64,000 nucleotides of DNA from Shimia litoralis (GTDB lineage: Bacteria; Pseudomonadota; Alphaproteobacteria; Rhodobacterales; Rhodobacteraceae). Shown one piece after another: positions 8,045 to 18,791 of the stretch. The translations under genes were made by a program, and so were the position numbers. The notes beneath the pieces are model-generated. The model saw only the letters and a list, made by a program, of their open reading frames with translations, did no database searches and was not told the DNA's origin. How positions within the stretch are numbered: the first letter of the stretch is position 1; each line of letters opens with the position of its first letter. The stretch lies in NCBI RefSeq assembly GCF_005518135.1, contig NZ_SULI01000003.1:186001-250000 (forward strand). The letters are read 5' to 3'.

Positions 8045-8448
8045 TGTTGCATTCCTTCCAAATAGGCGACCAGATCAGCAACAGCGCGGCTGGTCAAAAT
8101 AGGTTGGCCAGACGCCGTCTTAAGCGCAGTATCGTCGCCTTCAAAAAAATCACCATAGACTGGCATCGGACTACCATGCGACACCAACGGGTCGCGTCCG
8201 TCAATGCGCTTCACGATACGTGCGACGGGAAACTCTCCGGCGTTGGTTTCGGTCAGCATCGTCAGGTCTGTAGGTTTGATGACCATCACACCGGACATAG
8301 GGCCATTTCCATCCAAATCGAGCCCGTGGCACGTCGCACAGTTCTCTAGATACAGTGCCTCGCCTTGCGCAACATCACCGACAGATGGCTGGGCCACCAA
8401 ACAGGTTGCAACGACAGCTAGCGCGCTCATCCGCATATTCTTAGACAT
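8041..8448 (-). CDS. Exported monoheme cytochrome c (second gene of the operon)
   Basis: This 135-residue protein has a signal peptide (first ~24 residues, no lipobox), heme motif CATCH at 37-41 and a likely axial methionine in SPMPVYGDF. It aligns by eye with its two neighbours (CxxCHG, DLT, FPV, MP, AYLE), so the three look like tandem duplicates with different anchoring: lipidated, soluble, lipidated. It is 24 bases downstream of the first cytochrome gene. Confidence 0.85.
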   Translation of the reverse strand: MSKNMRMSALAVVATCLVAQPSVGDVAQGEALYLENCATCHGLDLDGNGPMSGVMVIKPTDLTMLTETNAGEFPVARIVKRIDGRDPLVSHGSPMPVYGDFFEGDDTALKTASGQPILTSRAVADLVAYLEGMQQ

Positions 8449-8472
8449 GGTATTCTCCTCGCTCTTGTGTCG

Positions 8473-8835
8473 CTAAATTTGGATGCTCTCGACGTACTCT
8501 ACAATCGCTTGCAGGGTCTGCGGTGTTGCTTCATTTGCTCCGAAATCCGCAAACTCTGGCATGGCACCGCTGAAATGCTCGCCGCGTCCCGATCCAGTGA
8601 TCACCTGTTCAACGCGCAGACGCGGAAAAGTTCCGCCGTTTTCACGCGTCAACCGGGTCAAATCTGGCGGAAGCTTAAGAAGCTGGTTGGCAAATTCACC
8701 ATCCCCCTGCCCGCTCGCGCCATGACACATGACACAATGCTCGTTATACACCGACCGCCCCGCGCCAAAACTCTGAGAACACGCCACGAGCGTGCCCAAA
8801 GCCAAAAATCCTGCAACTCCCCATAGACTGCGCAT
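8473..8835 (-). CDS. Lipoprotein monoheme cytochrome c (first gene of the operon)
   Basis: The 120-residue product has a lipobox (TLVAC, Cys19), heme motif CVMCH at 34-38, the DLTRL segment shared with its neighbours and a likely axial methionine in GAMPEFADFG. The start at 8835 is chosen for its AAGGGA site and lipoprotein signal; the frame is open 24 codons further without either. It heads the operon and has an FNR-like box about 70 bases upstream of its start codon. Confidence 0.85.
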   Translation of the reverse strand: MRSLWGVAGFLALGTLVACSQSFGAGRSVYNEHCVMCHGASGQGDGEFANQLLKLPPDLTRLTRENGGTFPRLRVEQVITGSGRGEHFSGAMPEFADFGANEATPQTLQAIVEYVESIQI

Positions 8836-8906
8836 AGCACATCCCTTTGTTTTACGACGGGTACTTGCCCTTGTGTGAATTCTTGCACACGGGCGACCTC
8901 TTTTCA

Positions 8907-8920
8907 TTGATCCGTATCAT
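8907..8920. promoter_or_regulatory. FNR/CRP-family box upstream of the three-cytochrome operon
   Basis: TTGATCCGTATCAT matches the FNR/FnrL consensus TTGAT-N4-ATCAA at nine of ten fixed bases. It lies in the gap between the minus-strand cytochrome operon and the plus-strand thioesterase, 72 bases before the first cytochrome's start codon. A second dyad, GTGTG-N8-CACAC at 8873-8890, lies between it and that start. Oxygen- or nitric-oxide-dependent control is inferred from the motif alone. Confidence 0.55.
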
Positions 8921-8995
8921 ACTGTTGATGACAACCCCTTGAACAGCGTCCATTCTAGGGTAATCAACTTTTCATTCTCAGAAGGTTACGCCATC

Positions 8996-9412
8996 ATGTC
9001 ACTCTCTCCACAACAGGCTCAGGACATCTTCTCCGAGAATTTTGCCCCATGGATTCAAGCCCTTGGCCTGACCATCACCGATATCTCTAATTCAGGTGCA
9101 ACATTGATGATGCCAATCACACCAGATTTGGCACGTGTTGGTGGCATTGTCTGCGGACAAGCCTTGGCATCGATGGCCGACACGGCAATGGTGTTTGCCG
9201 CTTTTGGTCATCTGCAAGCTGCACATCCCGTCGCAACCACAAATTTGGATACCCAATTCTTGCGCCCAGCCACCGGCGAAGCCGTCCGTTGTGACGCAGA
9301 AATTGTACGGGCTGGCAAAGCCCTGATGTTTGCACGCGCAACCATGGTGGCAATGCCGTCCGAGAAAATCGTCGCCACGGCAACAGCAACGTTTTACATC
9401 CCTCCGAAATAA
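8996..9412 (+). CDS. PaaI/YbgC-like hotdog-fold thioesterase
   Basis: This 138-residue protein has the hotdog-fold pattern: a GGIVCGQALASMADTAMVFAA central-helix region, TTNLDTQFLRPATG and a final ATATATFYI strand. Members hydrolyse acyl-CoA or aryl-CoA thioesters; the substrate cannot be told from the sequence. The start at 8996 has AGAAGG upstream, whereas the longer frame start at 8939 would begin inside the divergent promoter region. Confidence 0.8.
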   Translation: MSLSPQQAQDIFSENFAPWIQALGLTITDISNSGATLMMPITPDLARVGGIVCGQALASMADTAMVFAAFGHLQAAHPVATTNLDTQFLRPATGEAVRCDAEIVRAGKALMFARATMVAMPSEKIVATATATFYIPPK

Positions 9413-9443
9413 CCACCTAGCACCAGATCAAAAGACCTTGTCG

Positions 9444-10127
9444 CTATACCGCCACCAAGACCCCATCCTGCAGGCGCAACACACGGTCCATTTTCGCGGC
9501 AAGCTCCATGTTATGGGTCGCAATCACAGCCGACAGGCCGGTGCCCTTCACAAGGTCCATCAACGCGGTGAACACTTGGTCTGAAGTGGCCGGATCAAGG
9601 TTTCCGGTTGGTTCATCTGCAAGCAAGAGCTTGGGCGCGTTGGCCAGCGCCCGACAGAATGCCACCCGTTGCTGTTCACCACCAGATAACGCAGCCGGAC
9701 GATGATCTGCCCGATGATCCACGCCGACCCGCGCCAACAAATCTTGGGCGCGCGAGGTGGCCTGATTTTGGGATACACCGTTCGCCAGCTGCGGTAACAC
9801 AATATTCTCCAGCGCGCTGAACTCTGGCAGCAAATGGTGAAACTGATACACGAACCCAACATCGCGACGCCGCGCCACTGTGCGCTTGCGGTCGGATTTT
9901 CCCGTCAGGATCTGTCCGTCAATCTCGACCTGTCCCGCGTCGGGCGCATCCAACAATCCCGCCACATGCAGCAACGTTGACTTGCCTGCTCCTGACGGGG
10001 CCACCAGCGCGACCGTTTCTCCTTGCGATAACGTCAAATCCACGCCGCGCAAGACATCAACCTCGCCCGCTAACCCTTTTTTATAGGTCTTGCTCACCTG
10101 CTTCAGGCGCAACACAACATCACTCAT
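9444..10127 (-). CDS. lolD: LolD, ATPase of the lipoprotein-releasing complex
   Basis: This ABC ATPase of 227 residues powers LolCDE, which extracts outer-membrane lipoproteins from the inner membrane. A Walker A loop (PSGAGKST, 44-51), a Q-loop region, LSGGEQQR signature and [11 protein letters not shown] Walker B are present. Its start overlaps the end of the lolC/E gene by eight bases, fixing its partner. Confidence 0.93.
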   Translation of the reverse strand: MSDVVLRLKQVSKTYKKGLAGEVDVLRGVDLTLSQGETVALVAPSGAGKSTLLHVAGLLDAPDAGQVEIDGQILTGKSDRKRTVARRRDVGFVYQFHHLLPEFSALENIVLPQLANGVSQNQATSRAQDLLARVGVDHRADHRPAALSGGEQQRVAFCRALANAPKLLLADEPTGNLDPATSDQVFTALMDLVKGTGLSAVIATHNMELAAKMDRVLRLQDGVLVAV

Positions 10128-11406
10128 AGCGCAGGGCCTCCACTGGGTTCATCCGTGCCGCACGCCGCGCCGGAAAAATGGTCACAACAAACGATAACCC
10201 CAACGACAGCATCACAGCACTCATGACATCGGCCAGTTCAAGTTTGGCTGGCAAATGATAAATACCACGAATGGACGGGTCCCAGACTCCGCCCCCCATC
10301 ACCATGTTCACAAAGGAAAACACCGGATCGATATAGATCGCAAACAGGCAGCCAAGCGCCACACCCAAAACCGTGCCAAGCACCCCCGTGAACGCACCGC
10401 AGATGAAAAACACACGCAGGACAGACCCCTCGGTCAGACCCATTGTGCGCAGAATTCCGATGTCGCGCCCCTTGTTCTTCACCAGCATAATCAAACCAGA
10501 CACAATGTTCATCGCAGCGATCAGCACAAGGATCGACAGGATGATAAACATCACGTTGTCTTCGACCTCAAGCGCGCGCAAAAATCCACCCGACGCATCT
10601 CGCCATGTCCACAACAAGGTGCGCTCTCCGCCTGCGCGCAGCAGGTCCAGCGCCATGTCGTCCACGGCATCTGGTTCGGTCACCATGACTTCAATTTCGT
10701 CGGCGACGCCGTCTCTGTTAAAAAACGATTGTGCTTCGGCGAACGGTAAATAGACGCGTGTGCGGTCGATATCGTACCGCCCCGCCGAAAACACATAGAC
10801 CACCTCATAGGCATTGATGCGCGGTGATGTGCCAAACGCTGTTTTGACGCCATTCGGGGAAATGATCTTGATCTTGTCGCCCACAACGGCGCCCAGTTCC
10901 CGGGCGACGCCGGATCCGATTGCAATCCCGTTGCCAAAATCGTCGATATTGCCACGCCCTGTCTCCGGGTTCGCGATACGCGGCAATTCCTTAAGATTCT
11001 CTTGATGAATGCCAAAGACTTCGACGCCAGCGTTCCGACTGCGCAGATTGGCCATAACCTGCCCTTTGACCAATGGGGCCGTGCGGATCACACCGTCCAC
11101 ATCCGCCAGACGCAGCGCAAGCTCTTGATAGTCCGAAATTGTGCGATCAATCTGGCCCTGCGCATTCACGGCCCCAGATTTATAGACCGTCACATGCGCA
11201 TTCGCCCCCAGAATGGTATCGACAAACTCTGCACGAAACCCAGAGCGCACCGCCAGTGTCGCAATCAAAGCGAAAACCGCCAGCGTAATGCCGACCAAGC
11301 TGATCCAGGTCATGACACTGACACCGCCCTCGGCGCGGCGGGCGCGCAAGTATCGCCACGCGATCATCCATTCAAAGGCGGCAAACGGGGGTGGGTTCGT
11401 GGCCAT
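10120..11406 (-). CDS. lolC: LolC/LolE-type permease of the lipoprotein-releasing complex
   Basis: The 428-residue product has an N-terminal amphipathic start ([18 protein letters not shown]), one membrane segment, a large periplasmic domain, then three membrane segments. This is the FtsX/MacB-like layout of LolC/LolE, and alphaproteobacteria commonly have a single hybrid subunit. The start at 11406 was chosen because the family always begins with this short stretch; the extra 47 upstream codons are arginine-rich and lie over a terminator-like hairpin. It overlaps lolD. Confidence 0.92.
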   Translation of the reverse strand: MATNPPPFAAFEWMIAWRYLRARRAEGGVSVMTWISLVGITLAVFALIATLAVRSGFRAEFVDTILGANAHVTVYKSGAVNAQGQIDRTISDYQELALRLADVDGVIRTAPLVKGQVMANLRSRNAGVEVFGIHQENLKELPRIANPETGRGNIDDFGNGIAIGSGVARELGAVVGDKIKIISPNGVKTAFGTSPRINAYEVVYVFSAGRYDIDRTRVYLPFAEAQSFFNRDGVADEIEVMVTEPDAVDDMALDLLRAGGERTLLWTWRDASGGFLRALEVEDNVMFIILSILVLIAAMNIVSGLIMLVKNKGRDIGILRTMGLTEGSVLRVFFICGAFTGVLGTVLGVALGCLFAIYIDPVFSFVNMVMGGGVWDPSIRGIYHLPAKLELADVMSAVMLSLGLSFVVTIFPARRAARMNPVEALRYE

Positions 11407-11552
11407 TTCGGGTCCTGCTCGTTTTCTTTCGCGCAGAGTGCGGCGAGACGTGCGCAGCGTCAAGGCACAGCCCAGCGCACGCTTGGGCCGAATGCTGCTT
11501 AAGTGCGCCGTAATCCGCCGTTTTTCAACGACCCAAACCCAGAGCACCCACC

Positions 11553-11580
11553 AAGGGCCTTTGATACTTCAAAGGCCCTT
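11553..11580. terminator. Hairpin downstream of proS
   Basis: AAGGGCCTTTGA and TCAAAGGCCCTT form a perfect 12-base stem around a four-base loop (TACT), just past the proS stop. The T-run is short on both strands, so it may act as a weak terminator or transcript-end stabiliser. Confidence 0.6.
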
Positions 11581-11589
11581 TAGCGACGT

Positions 11590-12927
11590 TTAGATATTGG
11601 CGTAGATTTTTGCGATCTTCTCGATGGCCTGCTCTGGCGGCAGCTCTTCGCTTTCGCCAGTACGGCGACAGGTCACCTCGACAACGCCATTTTTCAGGCC
11701 GCGTGGCCCAACCGTGATGCGCCAAGGCAAACCAATCAAATCCATGGTGGCAAATTTTCCACCAGCGCGTTCTTTGCGATCGTCATACAATGGCTCAAGA
11801 CCCAACGCAGTGAGCGACTTGTACAATGCGCTACACGCAGCATCAGCCTCGTCGTCACCCTGCTTGAGGTTCACGATACCGCAATGGAACGGCGTCACGC
11901 CTTCGGGCCAGATGATACCCTTGTCGTCATGGCTGGCTTCAATGATGGCCCCCAACAGGCGCGACACACCGATACCGTGGCTGCCCATATGCACTGGCAC
12001 AGGTTTGCCATCCGGCCCCTGAACAGTTGCCCCCATGGCTTCGGAGTATTTGGTGCCAAAATAGAAAATTTGACCAACTTCGATCCCGCGCGCGGTACGT
12101 CGGCGATCTTCTGGAACCGCATCAAACAAGGCCTGATCATGGGTTTCGTCCGTGCGGGCATATTTGCTGGTGAATTCTTCAAGCACAGCCTGACATTGCG
12201 CGACATCATCGTAATCGATCTCGCGGTCGCCAAACGTCAGGTCGGTGACTGCGCTGTCATAAAACACTTCGGACTCGCCAGTGTCGGCCAGCACAAGAAA
12301 TTCATGCGTGTCATCGCCGCCAATCGGACCAGAGTCGGCACGCATTGGGATCGCCTGAAGGCCCATACGCTCATAGGTGCGCAAATAGCTGACCAGATGG
12401 CGGTTATAGGCATGCAATGCATCTTCTTTGGTCAGATCAAAGTTGTAACCGTCTTTCATATAGAATTCACGGCCGCGCATCACACCAAACCGTGGCCGGA
12501 TTTCATCGCGGAACTTCCATTGAATCTGGTACATCGTCAAAGGCAGATCTTTATAGCTGCCAACATGGCTGCGGAAAATATCGGTGATCAACTCTTCTGC
12601 AGTGGGCGTAAACAACATATCACGGCCATGACGGTCCTGCATGCGCAGCATTTCTTCGCCATAATCATCATACCGACCAGATTCGCGCCACAAATCCGCC
12701 GACTGCAAAATCGGCATCTGCATCGCGATGTGACCTGCGCGGGCTTGTTCCTCGTGAACGATATTTTCGAGCTTGCGCAGCACCTTAAAGCCCATCGGCA
12801 ACCACGAATAAATTCCAGCGGCTGATTGCTTAATCATCCCCGCACGCAGCATCAAACGATGGCTGACAATTTGGGCCTCGGAAGGGTTTTCTTTTAGGAC
12901 TGGCAGAAAATAGCGGGACAGGCGCAT
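11590..12927 (-). CDS. proS: Prolyl-tRNA synthetase, short alphaproteobacterial type
   Basis: This class II synthetase charges tRNA-Pro. The 445-residue length and lack of the large editing insertion identify the short form usual in alphaproteobacteria. Motif 2 ([21 protein letters not shown], split in two runs), motif 3 ([13 protein letters not shown]) and an anticodon-binding C-terminal domain ([20 protein letters not shown]) are visible. It precedes lolC/E on the minus strand behind a hairpin. Confidence 0.96.
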   Translation of the reverse strand: MRLSRYFLPVLKENPSEAQIVSHRLMLRAGMIKQSAAGIYSWLPMGFKVLRKLENIVHEEQARAGHIAMQMPILQSADLWRESGRYDDYGEEMLRMQDRHGRDMLFTPTAEELITDIFRSHVGSYKDLPLTMYQIQWKFRDEIRPRFGVMRGREFYMKDGYNFDLTKEDALHAYNRHLVSYLRTYERMGLQAIPMRADSGPIGGDDTHEFLVLADTGESEVFYDSAVTDLTFGDREIDYDDVAQCQAVLEEFTSKYARTDETHDQALFDAVPEDRRRTARGIEVGQIFYFGTKYSEAMGATVQGPDGKPVPVHMGSHGIGVSRLLGAIIEASHDDKGIIWPEGVTPFHCGIVNLKQGDDEADAACSALYKSLTALGLEPLYDDRKERAGGKFATMDLIGLPWRITVGPRGLKNGVVEVTCRRTGESEELPPEQAIEKIAKIYANI

Positions 12928-13144
12928 ATTCGCTCCTTGAGCTTTTAAATAAGAGTTGCGCCCCGTTTATGGGTTTGCGCCTTGCCAGACAAGGGCAAGG
13001 CCACATTTCCCACAACAAAGACCACCCAAGCAGATACCCGCCCCACCGCAACGGGCCTTACTGTGCCGCTTGAATGACCTACGTGCCCTTGCAACGCCGC
13101 ACAGCATGAGCGATGTCTAAGGAAATTGATGTATCGAGGTCCTC

Positions 13145-14212
13145 ATGGCTCTGCCTGTCAAAGTACAATTGAAATATTGGGGTTTTGTCGCCATCGCGCT
13201 TATTTTGACGCTGTGGTTCTTAGGCGACATTATCTTGCCCTTTGTCTTGGGCGGTGCTGTCGCCTATTTTCTGGACCCTGTTGCGGATCGGCTCGAGCGC
13301 CTTGGCATGTCACGGGTTATGGCAACTGTGGTTATCACGCTGTTCAACGTCGTGATATTTGTCGTGATGGTGCTTGCCGTCATTCCGACTTTGGTGGAAC
13401 AAACAATTGCATTGTTCAATGCTGCCCCCGAAGTCATGCGAGAGCTCAGGGCCTTTTTGACCCAGCGCTTCCCCGACTTACTTCGGGAGAATTCTGTCAT
13501 ACAGCAAACGTTGCTCAGCATCGGCGAGATGATCAAAGAACGCGGCGGTCAGGTCCTGTCTGGTGTGCTGTCATCTGCCGTCTCTTTGCTAAATGTTGCG
13601 ATGCTGCTGGTCATTGTTCCGGTCGTTGCATTTTACTTGCTTTTGGACTGGGATCGTATGGTTGCCAAAGTCGATGGTCTGTTGCCGCGCGACCATGCCA
13701 AAGTGGTTCGCAAGCTCGCAAGCGAAATTGACCACACCTTGGCATCGTTCATTCGCGGTATGGGGTCTGTCTGTGCCATTCTTGGGACATATTACGCTGT
13801 GTCGCTCATGCTGGTCGGGCTACAATTTGGCCTTGTCGTCGGGTTCTTTGCGGGCCTCGTTACGTTTATTCCGTATGTCGGCGCATTGCTGGGCGGCGCG
13901 CTGGCGATCGGGTTGGGGTTGTTCCAATTCTGGGGCGACTGGTGGTCGCTTGGCCTTGTGGCAGGTGTGTTTGTGTTTGGTCAAATCATCGAAGGCAATG
14001 TCCTGACGCCCAAACTGGTCGGTAGCTCGGTTGGCTTGCACCCTGTGTGGTTGATCTTTGCACTCTCTGTATTTGGCAGCTTGTTCGGCTTTGTCGGGAT
14101 GCTTGTCGCGGTTCCGCTGGCGGCCGTCATCGGCGTCTTGACCCGATTTGTCATCCAGCAGTACACGTCGTCGAAGATGTACACCGGCCACGACCAGCCC
14201 ACCGACATCTGA
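13145..14212 (+). CDS. AI-2E family (PerM-like) membrane transporter
   Basis: This 355-residue polytopic protein has the family layout: two membrane segments, a long amphipathic region (residues about 80-150), then a cluster of segments containing FIPYVGALLGGALAIG and a conserved GQIIEGNVLTPKLVGSSVGLHP motif. Some relatives export autoinducer-2 or act as Na+/H+ antiporters, and the substrate here is unknown. The stop at 14212 is one base before the hdaA start, so both are in one transcript. Confidence 0.85.
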   Translation: MALPVKVQLKYWGFVAIALILTLWFLGDIILPFVLGGAVAYFLDPVADRLERLGMSRVMATVVITLFNVVIFVVMVLAVIPTLVEQTIALFNAAPEVMRELRAFLTQRFPDLLRENSVIQQTLLSIGEMIKERGGQVLSGVLSSAVSLLNVAMLLVIVPVVAFYLLLDWDRMVAKVDGLLPRDHAKVVRKLASEIDHTLASFIRGMGSVCAILGTYYAVSLMLVGLQFGLVVGFFAGLVTFIPYVGALLGGALAIGLGLFQFWGDWWSLGLVAGVFVFGQIIEGNVLTPKLVGSSVGLHPVWLIFALSVFGSLFGFVGMLVAVPLAAVIGVLTRFVIQQYTSSKMYTGHDQPTDI

Positions 14213-14213
14213 C

Positions 14214-14885
14214 ATGCACAAGCAACTGAACCTTACCCTTCCGTTCCGAACGGCGTTGGGCCGCGATGATTTCTTTGTCAGCCCGGCAAATGCGATGGCA
14301 ATCGGGCTTATCGACAGTTGGCCCAACTGGCCAAGTGGCAAGCTTGTGCTGGCCGGAGCCGCCGGATCAGGAAAAACCCATCTTGTGCATGTGTGGGCCA
14401 CCGTCAGCCAAGCCAAAATCATCCCAGCCACAGACCTGGTTGATGCTGACATTCCATTCTTGGCGCAGGGGCCCGTCGCCGTAGAAGACGTGCACGCCAT
14501 CAGAGGCGACCTTGCGGCCCAAAAAGCGCTGTTTCACTTGCACAACCTGACACTGGCCGAAGGAAATACCCTTTTGCTGACGGGCGCTGCTGATCCCAAA
14601 CACTGGGCACTTGAACTGCCCGATCTCATGAGCCGCATGCAAGGCACCACCGTTGCCACATTGGATCAACCGGATGACATGTTGCTGTCGGTGGTCATGG
14701 CCAAATTGTTTAATGATCGCCAGTTGATGCCGTCGCTTGATACCATTCCCTATTTGGTCAAGCACATGGATCGGTCCTTTGAAACGGCGCAATCCTTAGT
14801 TGCGCGACTTGACTCCCTGTCGATGTCAGAAAAACGGCCCGTCACACGTGCATTGGCCAAAAGAGTTCTGCAAGACACGCTGTGA
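14214..14885 (+). CDS. hdaA: HdaA, DnaA-like regulator of replication initiation
   Basis: The 223-residue product corresponds to the AAA+ core of DnaA without its DNA-binding domain. It opens with a short clamp-binding-like segment (QLNLTLPF), then GAAGSGKTHLVHVWA (Walker A), a sensor region (LLLTGAADP) and the lid helices. HdaA with the sliding clamp stimulates DnaA-ATP hydrolysis after initiation. The start at 14214 is fixed by the clamp-binding QLNL segment at residues 4-7. The neighbours (AI-2E permease, ppk, ppx) are the usual Rhodobacteraceae context. Confidence 0.88.
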   Translation: MHKQLNLTLPFRTALGRDDFFVSPANAMAIGLIDSWPNWPSGKLVLAGAAGSGKTHLVHVWATVSQAKIIPATDLVDADIPFLAQGPVAVEDVHAIRGDLAAQKALFHLHNLTLAEGNTLLLTGAADPKHWALELPDLMSRMQGTTVATLDQPDDMLLSVVMAKLFNDRQLMPSLDTIPYLVKHMDRSFETAQSLVARLDSLSMSEKRPVTRALAKRVLQDTL

Positions 14886-14977
14886 TCCCGTCTCCTTCTG
14901 ATCGCGAATATGGACTTCCGGCCAGAACAGGCAGATACTGTCATTTCCCCGTTACTAGGTGCTGGCATACGTAACCC

Positions 14978-17152
14978 ATGACTTACGCAGACTTTCTAAA
15001 ATCCGACTTCGCCACTCCCGTTGATCTACCTGATCTGGACACCAAAGGTCCGGGGCGTTTTTACAACCGCGAGTTAAGCTGGCTTGCCTTCAACTGGCGC
15101 GTTTTGGAAGAGGCCAGCAATCCGCGCGTCCCTTTGTTGGAACGTCTGCGCTTTCTGTCTATTTCGGCAACAAACCTTGATGAATTTTACACGGTCCGTG
15201 TTGCGGGATTGCGCGAACTTGTCCGTGAAAACCACAACACGCCCGGACAAGATGGCCTGACCCCTGCCGAACAGCTTGTCTTGATCAACGACGACGCGCG
15301 CGCGCTGCTCCAAGAACAGCAACGCATGTACAGCGTACTGCGTGCCAAGATGGAAGATGAAAACATCACCATCCTTGACCACAAATCATTGACCCAAGAC
15401 GACAAAGATTTTCTGGCTGACATATTTCTGAACAACGTCTTTCCGGTGCTGTCTCCGCTGGCCATCGATCCCGCACACCCCTTCCCGTTTATCCCCAACA
15501 CGGGCTATTCGCTCGCACTTCAGCTTGAGCGCAACAAAACCAAGAGTTCCTTGCAGGCCCTGCTGCCGATTCCACACCAGATTGATCGCTTTATTTTCTT
15601 GCCAGCCCCGGATGGGATGACCCGCGCACTTCCGCTTGAGGAATTATTGCTGCTACATCTCGACAGTCTTTTCCCCGGTTACAAAGCCAAAGGGCATTGT
15701 ACCTTTCGGGTGTTGCGCGACAGTGACCTTGAAGTCGAAGACGAGGCCGAAGACCTTGTGCGCGAATTCGAAGTCGCGCTGAAACGGCGGCGGCGTGGCG
15801 AAGTCGTGCGCATGAAAATCTCGGCGGATGCACCGGCAGGTCTGCGCAAACTCATCAAGCAAGAATTGCATGTAACCGAAGACGAGGTGGTTGAAACAGA
15901 AGGCATGATCGGGTTGGCCGACCTCAAAGAGTTGGTGCTCGACGAACGGCCCGATTTGTTGTGGCAGACCTTTGTACCGCGTGTCCCCGAACGCGTTCAG
16001 GATCATGATGGCGACATGTTTGCGGCCATAAGCCAAAAAGACATGCTGCTGCATCACCCTTATGAAACCTTTGATATGGTTGTCAGGTTCCTGCAACAAG
16101 CCGCGCGCGATCCAAACGTGGTTGCGATCAAACAGACACTGTATCGCACATCCAAGAATTCCCCCATCGTCAGCGCGCTGTGCGAGGCGGCCGAAGATGG
16201 AAAATCTGTAACGGCGCTGGTCGAGCTTAAGGCACGCTTTGACGAAGCTGCCAATATCCGGCAATCGCGGCGCTTGGAACGCGCAGGCGCCCACGTGGTC
16301 TATGGATTTCTGGATCTCAAAACGCACGCCAAGATTTCGACTGTGGTCCGCCGCGAAGGCGATAAACTTGTGACCTATACCCACTATGGCACAGGAAACT
16401 ATCACCCGATCACGGCCAAAATTTACACCGACCTCAGCTTGTTCACCTGTGACACCGATCTGGGGCGGGATGCGACAAAAGTCTTCAACTTTTTGTCTGG
16501 TTACGTAGAGCCAGAACGCTTGGACAATCTTGCGATTTCCCCGATCAGCCTTAAGCGCCGCCTATTAGAGAGAATTGCTGCAGAAGCCGATCACGCCCGC
16601 GCGGGAAAACCCGCTGAAATCTGGGCCAAGATGAATTCGCTCATTGACCCCGAAGTCATTGACGCCCTCTATGCCGCATCTCAGGCAGGTGTGAAAATCA
16701 GCCTTGTGATCCGCGGGATTTGCGGTCTGCGACCTGGCATTGCCGGACTGTCCGAGAACATTCGGGTGAAATCTATTGTCGGGCGTTTTCTGGAACACTC
16801 GCGCATCGTTTGCTTTGGCAACGGATTTGGTTTGCCCCACAAAAAGGCACGGGTTTTCATCTCGTCTGCTGACTGGATGGGGCGGAACCTAAACAGACGT
16901 GTCGAAACTCTGGTGGAAATTCTGAACCCCACCGTCAAAGCCCAGATCGTCAGTCAGGTCATGGCCGCGAATCTTGCCGATGTCGCCCAAAGTTGGGTGA
17001 TGGCGCCAGATGGGTCCTTCACACGCACGCCGACACCAGAGGGTGAATTTGCGTTCAATTGCCACAGGTTCTTTATGGAAAACCCTTCCCTGTCTGGTCG
17101 TGGCTCTGCCGGCGCAGCCGATGTGCCGAAATTGACCCACACCGAAGATTGA
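14978..17152 (+). CDS. ppk1: Polyphosphate kinase 1
   Basis: PPK1 makes long-chain polyphosphate from ATP. The 724-residue protein shows the full four-domain layout: N domain ([19 protein letters not shown]), head domain, and two C domains. The C domains carry the catalytic phosphohistidine region ([15 protein letters not shown]), TDLSLFT and [10 protein letters not shown]. Downstream, ppx encodes the opposing phosphatase 52 bases away, so chain synthesis and breakdown are co-transcribed. Confidence 0.96.
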   Translation: MTYADFLKSDFATPVDLPDLDTKGPGRFYNRELSWLAFNWRVLEEASNPRVPLLERLRFLSISATNLDEFYTVRVAGLRELVRENHNTPGQDGLTPAEQLVLINDDARALLQEQQRMYSVLRAKMEDENITILDHKSLTQDDKDFLADIFLNNVFPVLSPLAIDPAHPFPFIPNTGYSLALQLERNKTKSSLQALLPIPHQIDRFIFLPAPDGMTRALPLEELLLLHLDSLFPGYKAKGHCTFRVLRDSDLEVEDEAEDLVREFEVALKRRRRGEVVRMKISADAPAGLRKLIKQELHVTEDEVVETEGMIGLADLKELVLDERPDLLWQTFVPRVPERVQDHDGDMFAAISQKDMLLHHPYETFDMVVRFLQQAARDPNVVAIKQTLYRTSKNSPIVSALCEAAEDGKSVTALVELKARFDEAANIRQSRRLERAGAHVVYGFLDLKTHAKISTVVRREGDKLVTYTHYGTGNYHPITAKIYTDLSLFTCDTDLGRDATKVFNFLSGYVEPERLDNLAISPISLKRRLLERIAAEADHARAGKPAEIWAKMNSLIDPEVIDALYAASQAGVKISLVIRGICGLRPGIAGLSENIRVKSIVGRFLEHSRIVCFGNGFGLPHKKARVFISSADWMGRNLNRRVETLVEILNPTVKAQIVSQVMAANLADVAQSWVMAPDGSFTRTPTPEGEFAFNCHRFFMENPSLSGRGSAGAADVPKLTHTED

Positions 17153-17204
17153 CCCCGCGCGACCGCTATCGCACATTAATCCAAAGACGATCTTGGGACA
17201 AAAT

Positions 17205-18746
17205 ATGACAGCGACTTCCGAACCCGTACAGGAATGGGGGCCGTTTGGTCGCCCGCTTTTCGATGATCCCTCTGCCCGTGCTCTGTCGCGCATCGGGGTC
17301 GTCGACGTGGGGTCCAACTCGGTACGGCTTGTGGTCTTTGACGGTGCTGCAAGAAGCCCTGCATATTTCTATAATGAAAAAATCATGTGCGCGCTGGGAT
17401 CCGGCCTGTCCGAAACCGGTCATTTGAATCCCGAAGGGCGCGAACGGGCTTTGTCCGCGATACGCAGGTTCCAAATTCTTGCCAAACAAATTTGCCATGG
17501 GGGGCTGACCGCTGTTGCGACGGCCGCCGTTCGCGAAGCCGACGATGGCCGCGATTTTTGCGATCAGGTCCTGCGTGAAACGGGCCTAAACATTCATATC
17601 ATCGATGGCACCGAAGAAGCCCGTTTGTCTGCACAGGGTGTCTTGCTGGGCTGGCCCGGATCTTACGGCCTTGTGTGCGACATCGGTGGGTCTTCGATGG
17701 AGCTTGCTGAAATCAACGACGGGCAAGTCGGGCGGCGTGTGACATCGGCACTTGGGCCGCTGAAACTGCGCGATATCAAAGGCGGCAAAAAAGGTCGCCG
17801 CGCGTATATCAACGAAACGCTTGATGTCCTCAAGGACAGCATGGGCAGTCAGCGAAATCGGCTGTTTCTTGTTGGGGGATCATGGCGCGCCATCGCGCGG
17901 ATCGACATGGAACGCCGCGGGTATCCTTTGCATGTGCTGCATGAATATCGAATGAACGCGAAATCCATTCATGCGACCGCTGCGTATATCGCCGAAAACG
18001 ATTTGGATACACTGCGACAGCGCTGTGGTGTGTCATCAAGCCGAATGTCCCTTGTCCCCTATGCCATTGATGTCCTCAAAGGCGTTATCCGCCGTTTCAA
18101 ACCCCATGACATTGCCGTCAGTTCCTATGGCATCCGTGAAGGCATGCTGTACGAACAGATGCCCGACCGGTTGCGCGAACGCGACCCGCTGATCGAAGCA
18201 GCGCGGTTTGCAGAAGCCAAAGATGCCCGCATGCCCGGCTTTGGCAAATCGCTGTATGATTTTGTGTTGCCCTTGTTTTCAGCATATACGCCAGAACGCA
18301 AACGACTGGTTAAGGCGGCATGTCTCTTGCATGACGTCAGCTGGCGGGCGCACCCAGATTATCGCGCAGAGGTGTGCTTTGACAACGCCACACGTGCCAA
18401 CCTTGGTGGGCTACGGCATTCAGAACGCGTGTACCTTGGCCTCGCACTCTTGCACCGATACCGGAACAAACGCGAAGGCACGCGTTTTGAAAACCTCTAT
18501 GACTTGATAGATGAGCGCGCCCAGAAACAAGCCGAAGTCCTTGGCAAGGCGCTTCGGTTCGGGGCCATGCTCTGGATGGATGCGTCTGGCGACATGGGCA
18601 CCCTGAAATGGCGCCCAAAGAAACGCGAGCTTCATTTACATCTTCCGGCCTCGTCAGAAGCTCTGTTTGGCGAAGTGGCCTCTGCACGGTTTCAGTCATT
18701 GGCAGAGTCGCTGGATGCGGAAACCTTTATCAAGATTATCCGGTAA
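17205..18746 (+). CDS. ppx: Exopolyphosphatase (Ppx/GppA family)
   Basis: This 513-residue protein of the ASKHA fold has phosphate-binding motifs VVDVGSNSVRLVVFDG near residue 31 and DIGGSSMEL, followed by the C-terminal HD-like helical domain (LHDVSWRAHPDYR). The enzymes remove terminal phosphates from polyphosphate or (p)ppGpp. The ATG at 17205 is preferred over a TTG four codons upstream. It is paired with ppk1. Confidence 0.92.
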   Translation: MTATSEPVQEWGPFGRPLFDDPSARALSRIGVVDVGSNSVRLVVFDGAARSPAYFYNEKIMCALGSGLSETGHLNPEGRERALSAIRRFQILAKQICHGGLTAVATAAVREADDGRDFCDQVLRETGLNIHIIDGTEEARLSAQGVLLGWPGSYGLVCDIGGSSMELAEINDGQVGRRVTSALGPLKLRDIKGGKKGRRAYINETLDVLKDSMGSQRNRLFLVGGSWRAIARIDMERRGYPLHVLHEYRMNAKSIHATAAYIAENDLDTLRQRCGVSSSRMSLVPYAIDVLKGVIRRFKPHDIAVSSYGIREGMLYEQMPDRLRERDPLIEAARFAEAKDARMPGFGKSLYDFVLPLFSAYTPERKRLVKAACLLHDVSWRAHPDYRAEVCFDNATRANLGGLRHSERVYLGLALLHRYRNKREGTRFENLYDLIDERAQKQAEVLGKALRFGAMLWMDASGDMGTLKWRPKKRELHLHLPASSEALFGEVASARFQSLAESLDAETFIKIIR

Positions 18747-18791
18747 GATCAGGCCTTGTGGCCAACTGATCCATGGCCGGAGGCATCAAAC

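Noticed and set aside
18747-18771. GATCAG...CTGATC inverted repeat after ppx as a terminator
   Set aside because: The stem is interrupted and no T-run follows on either strand.
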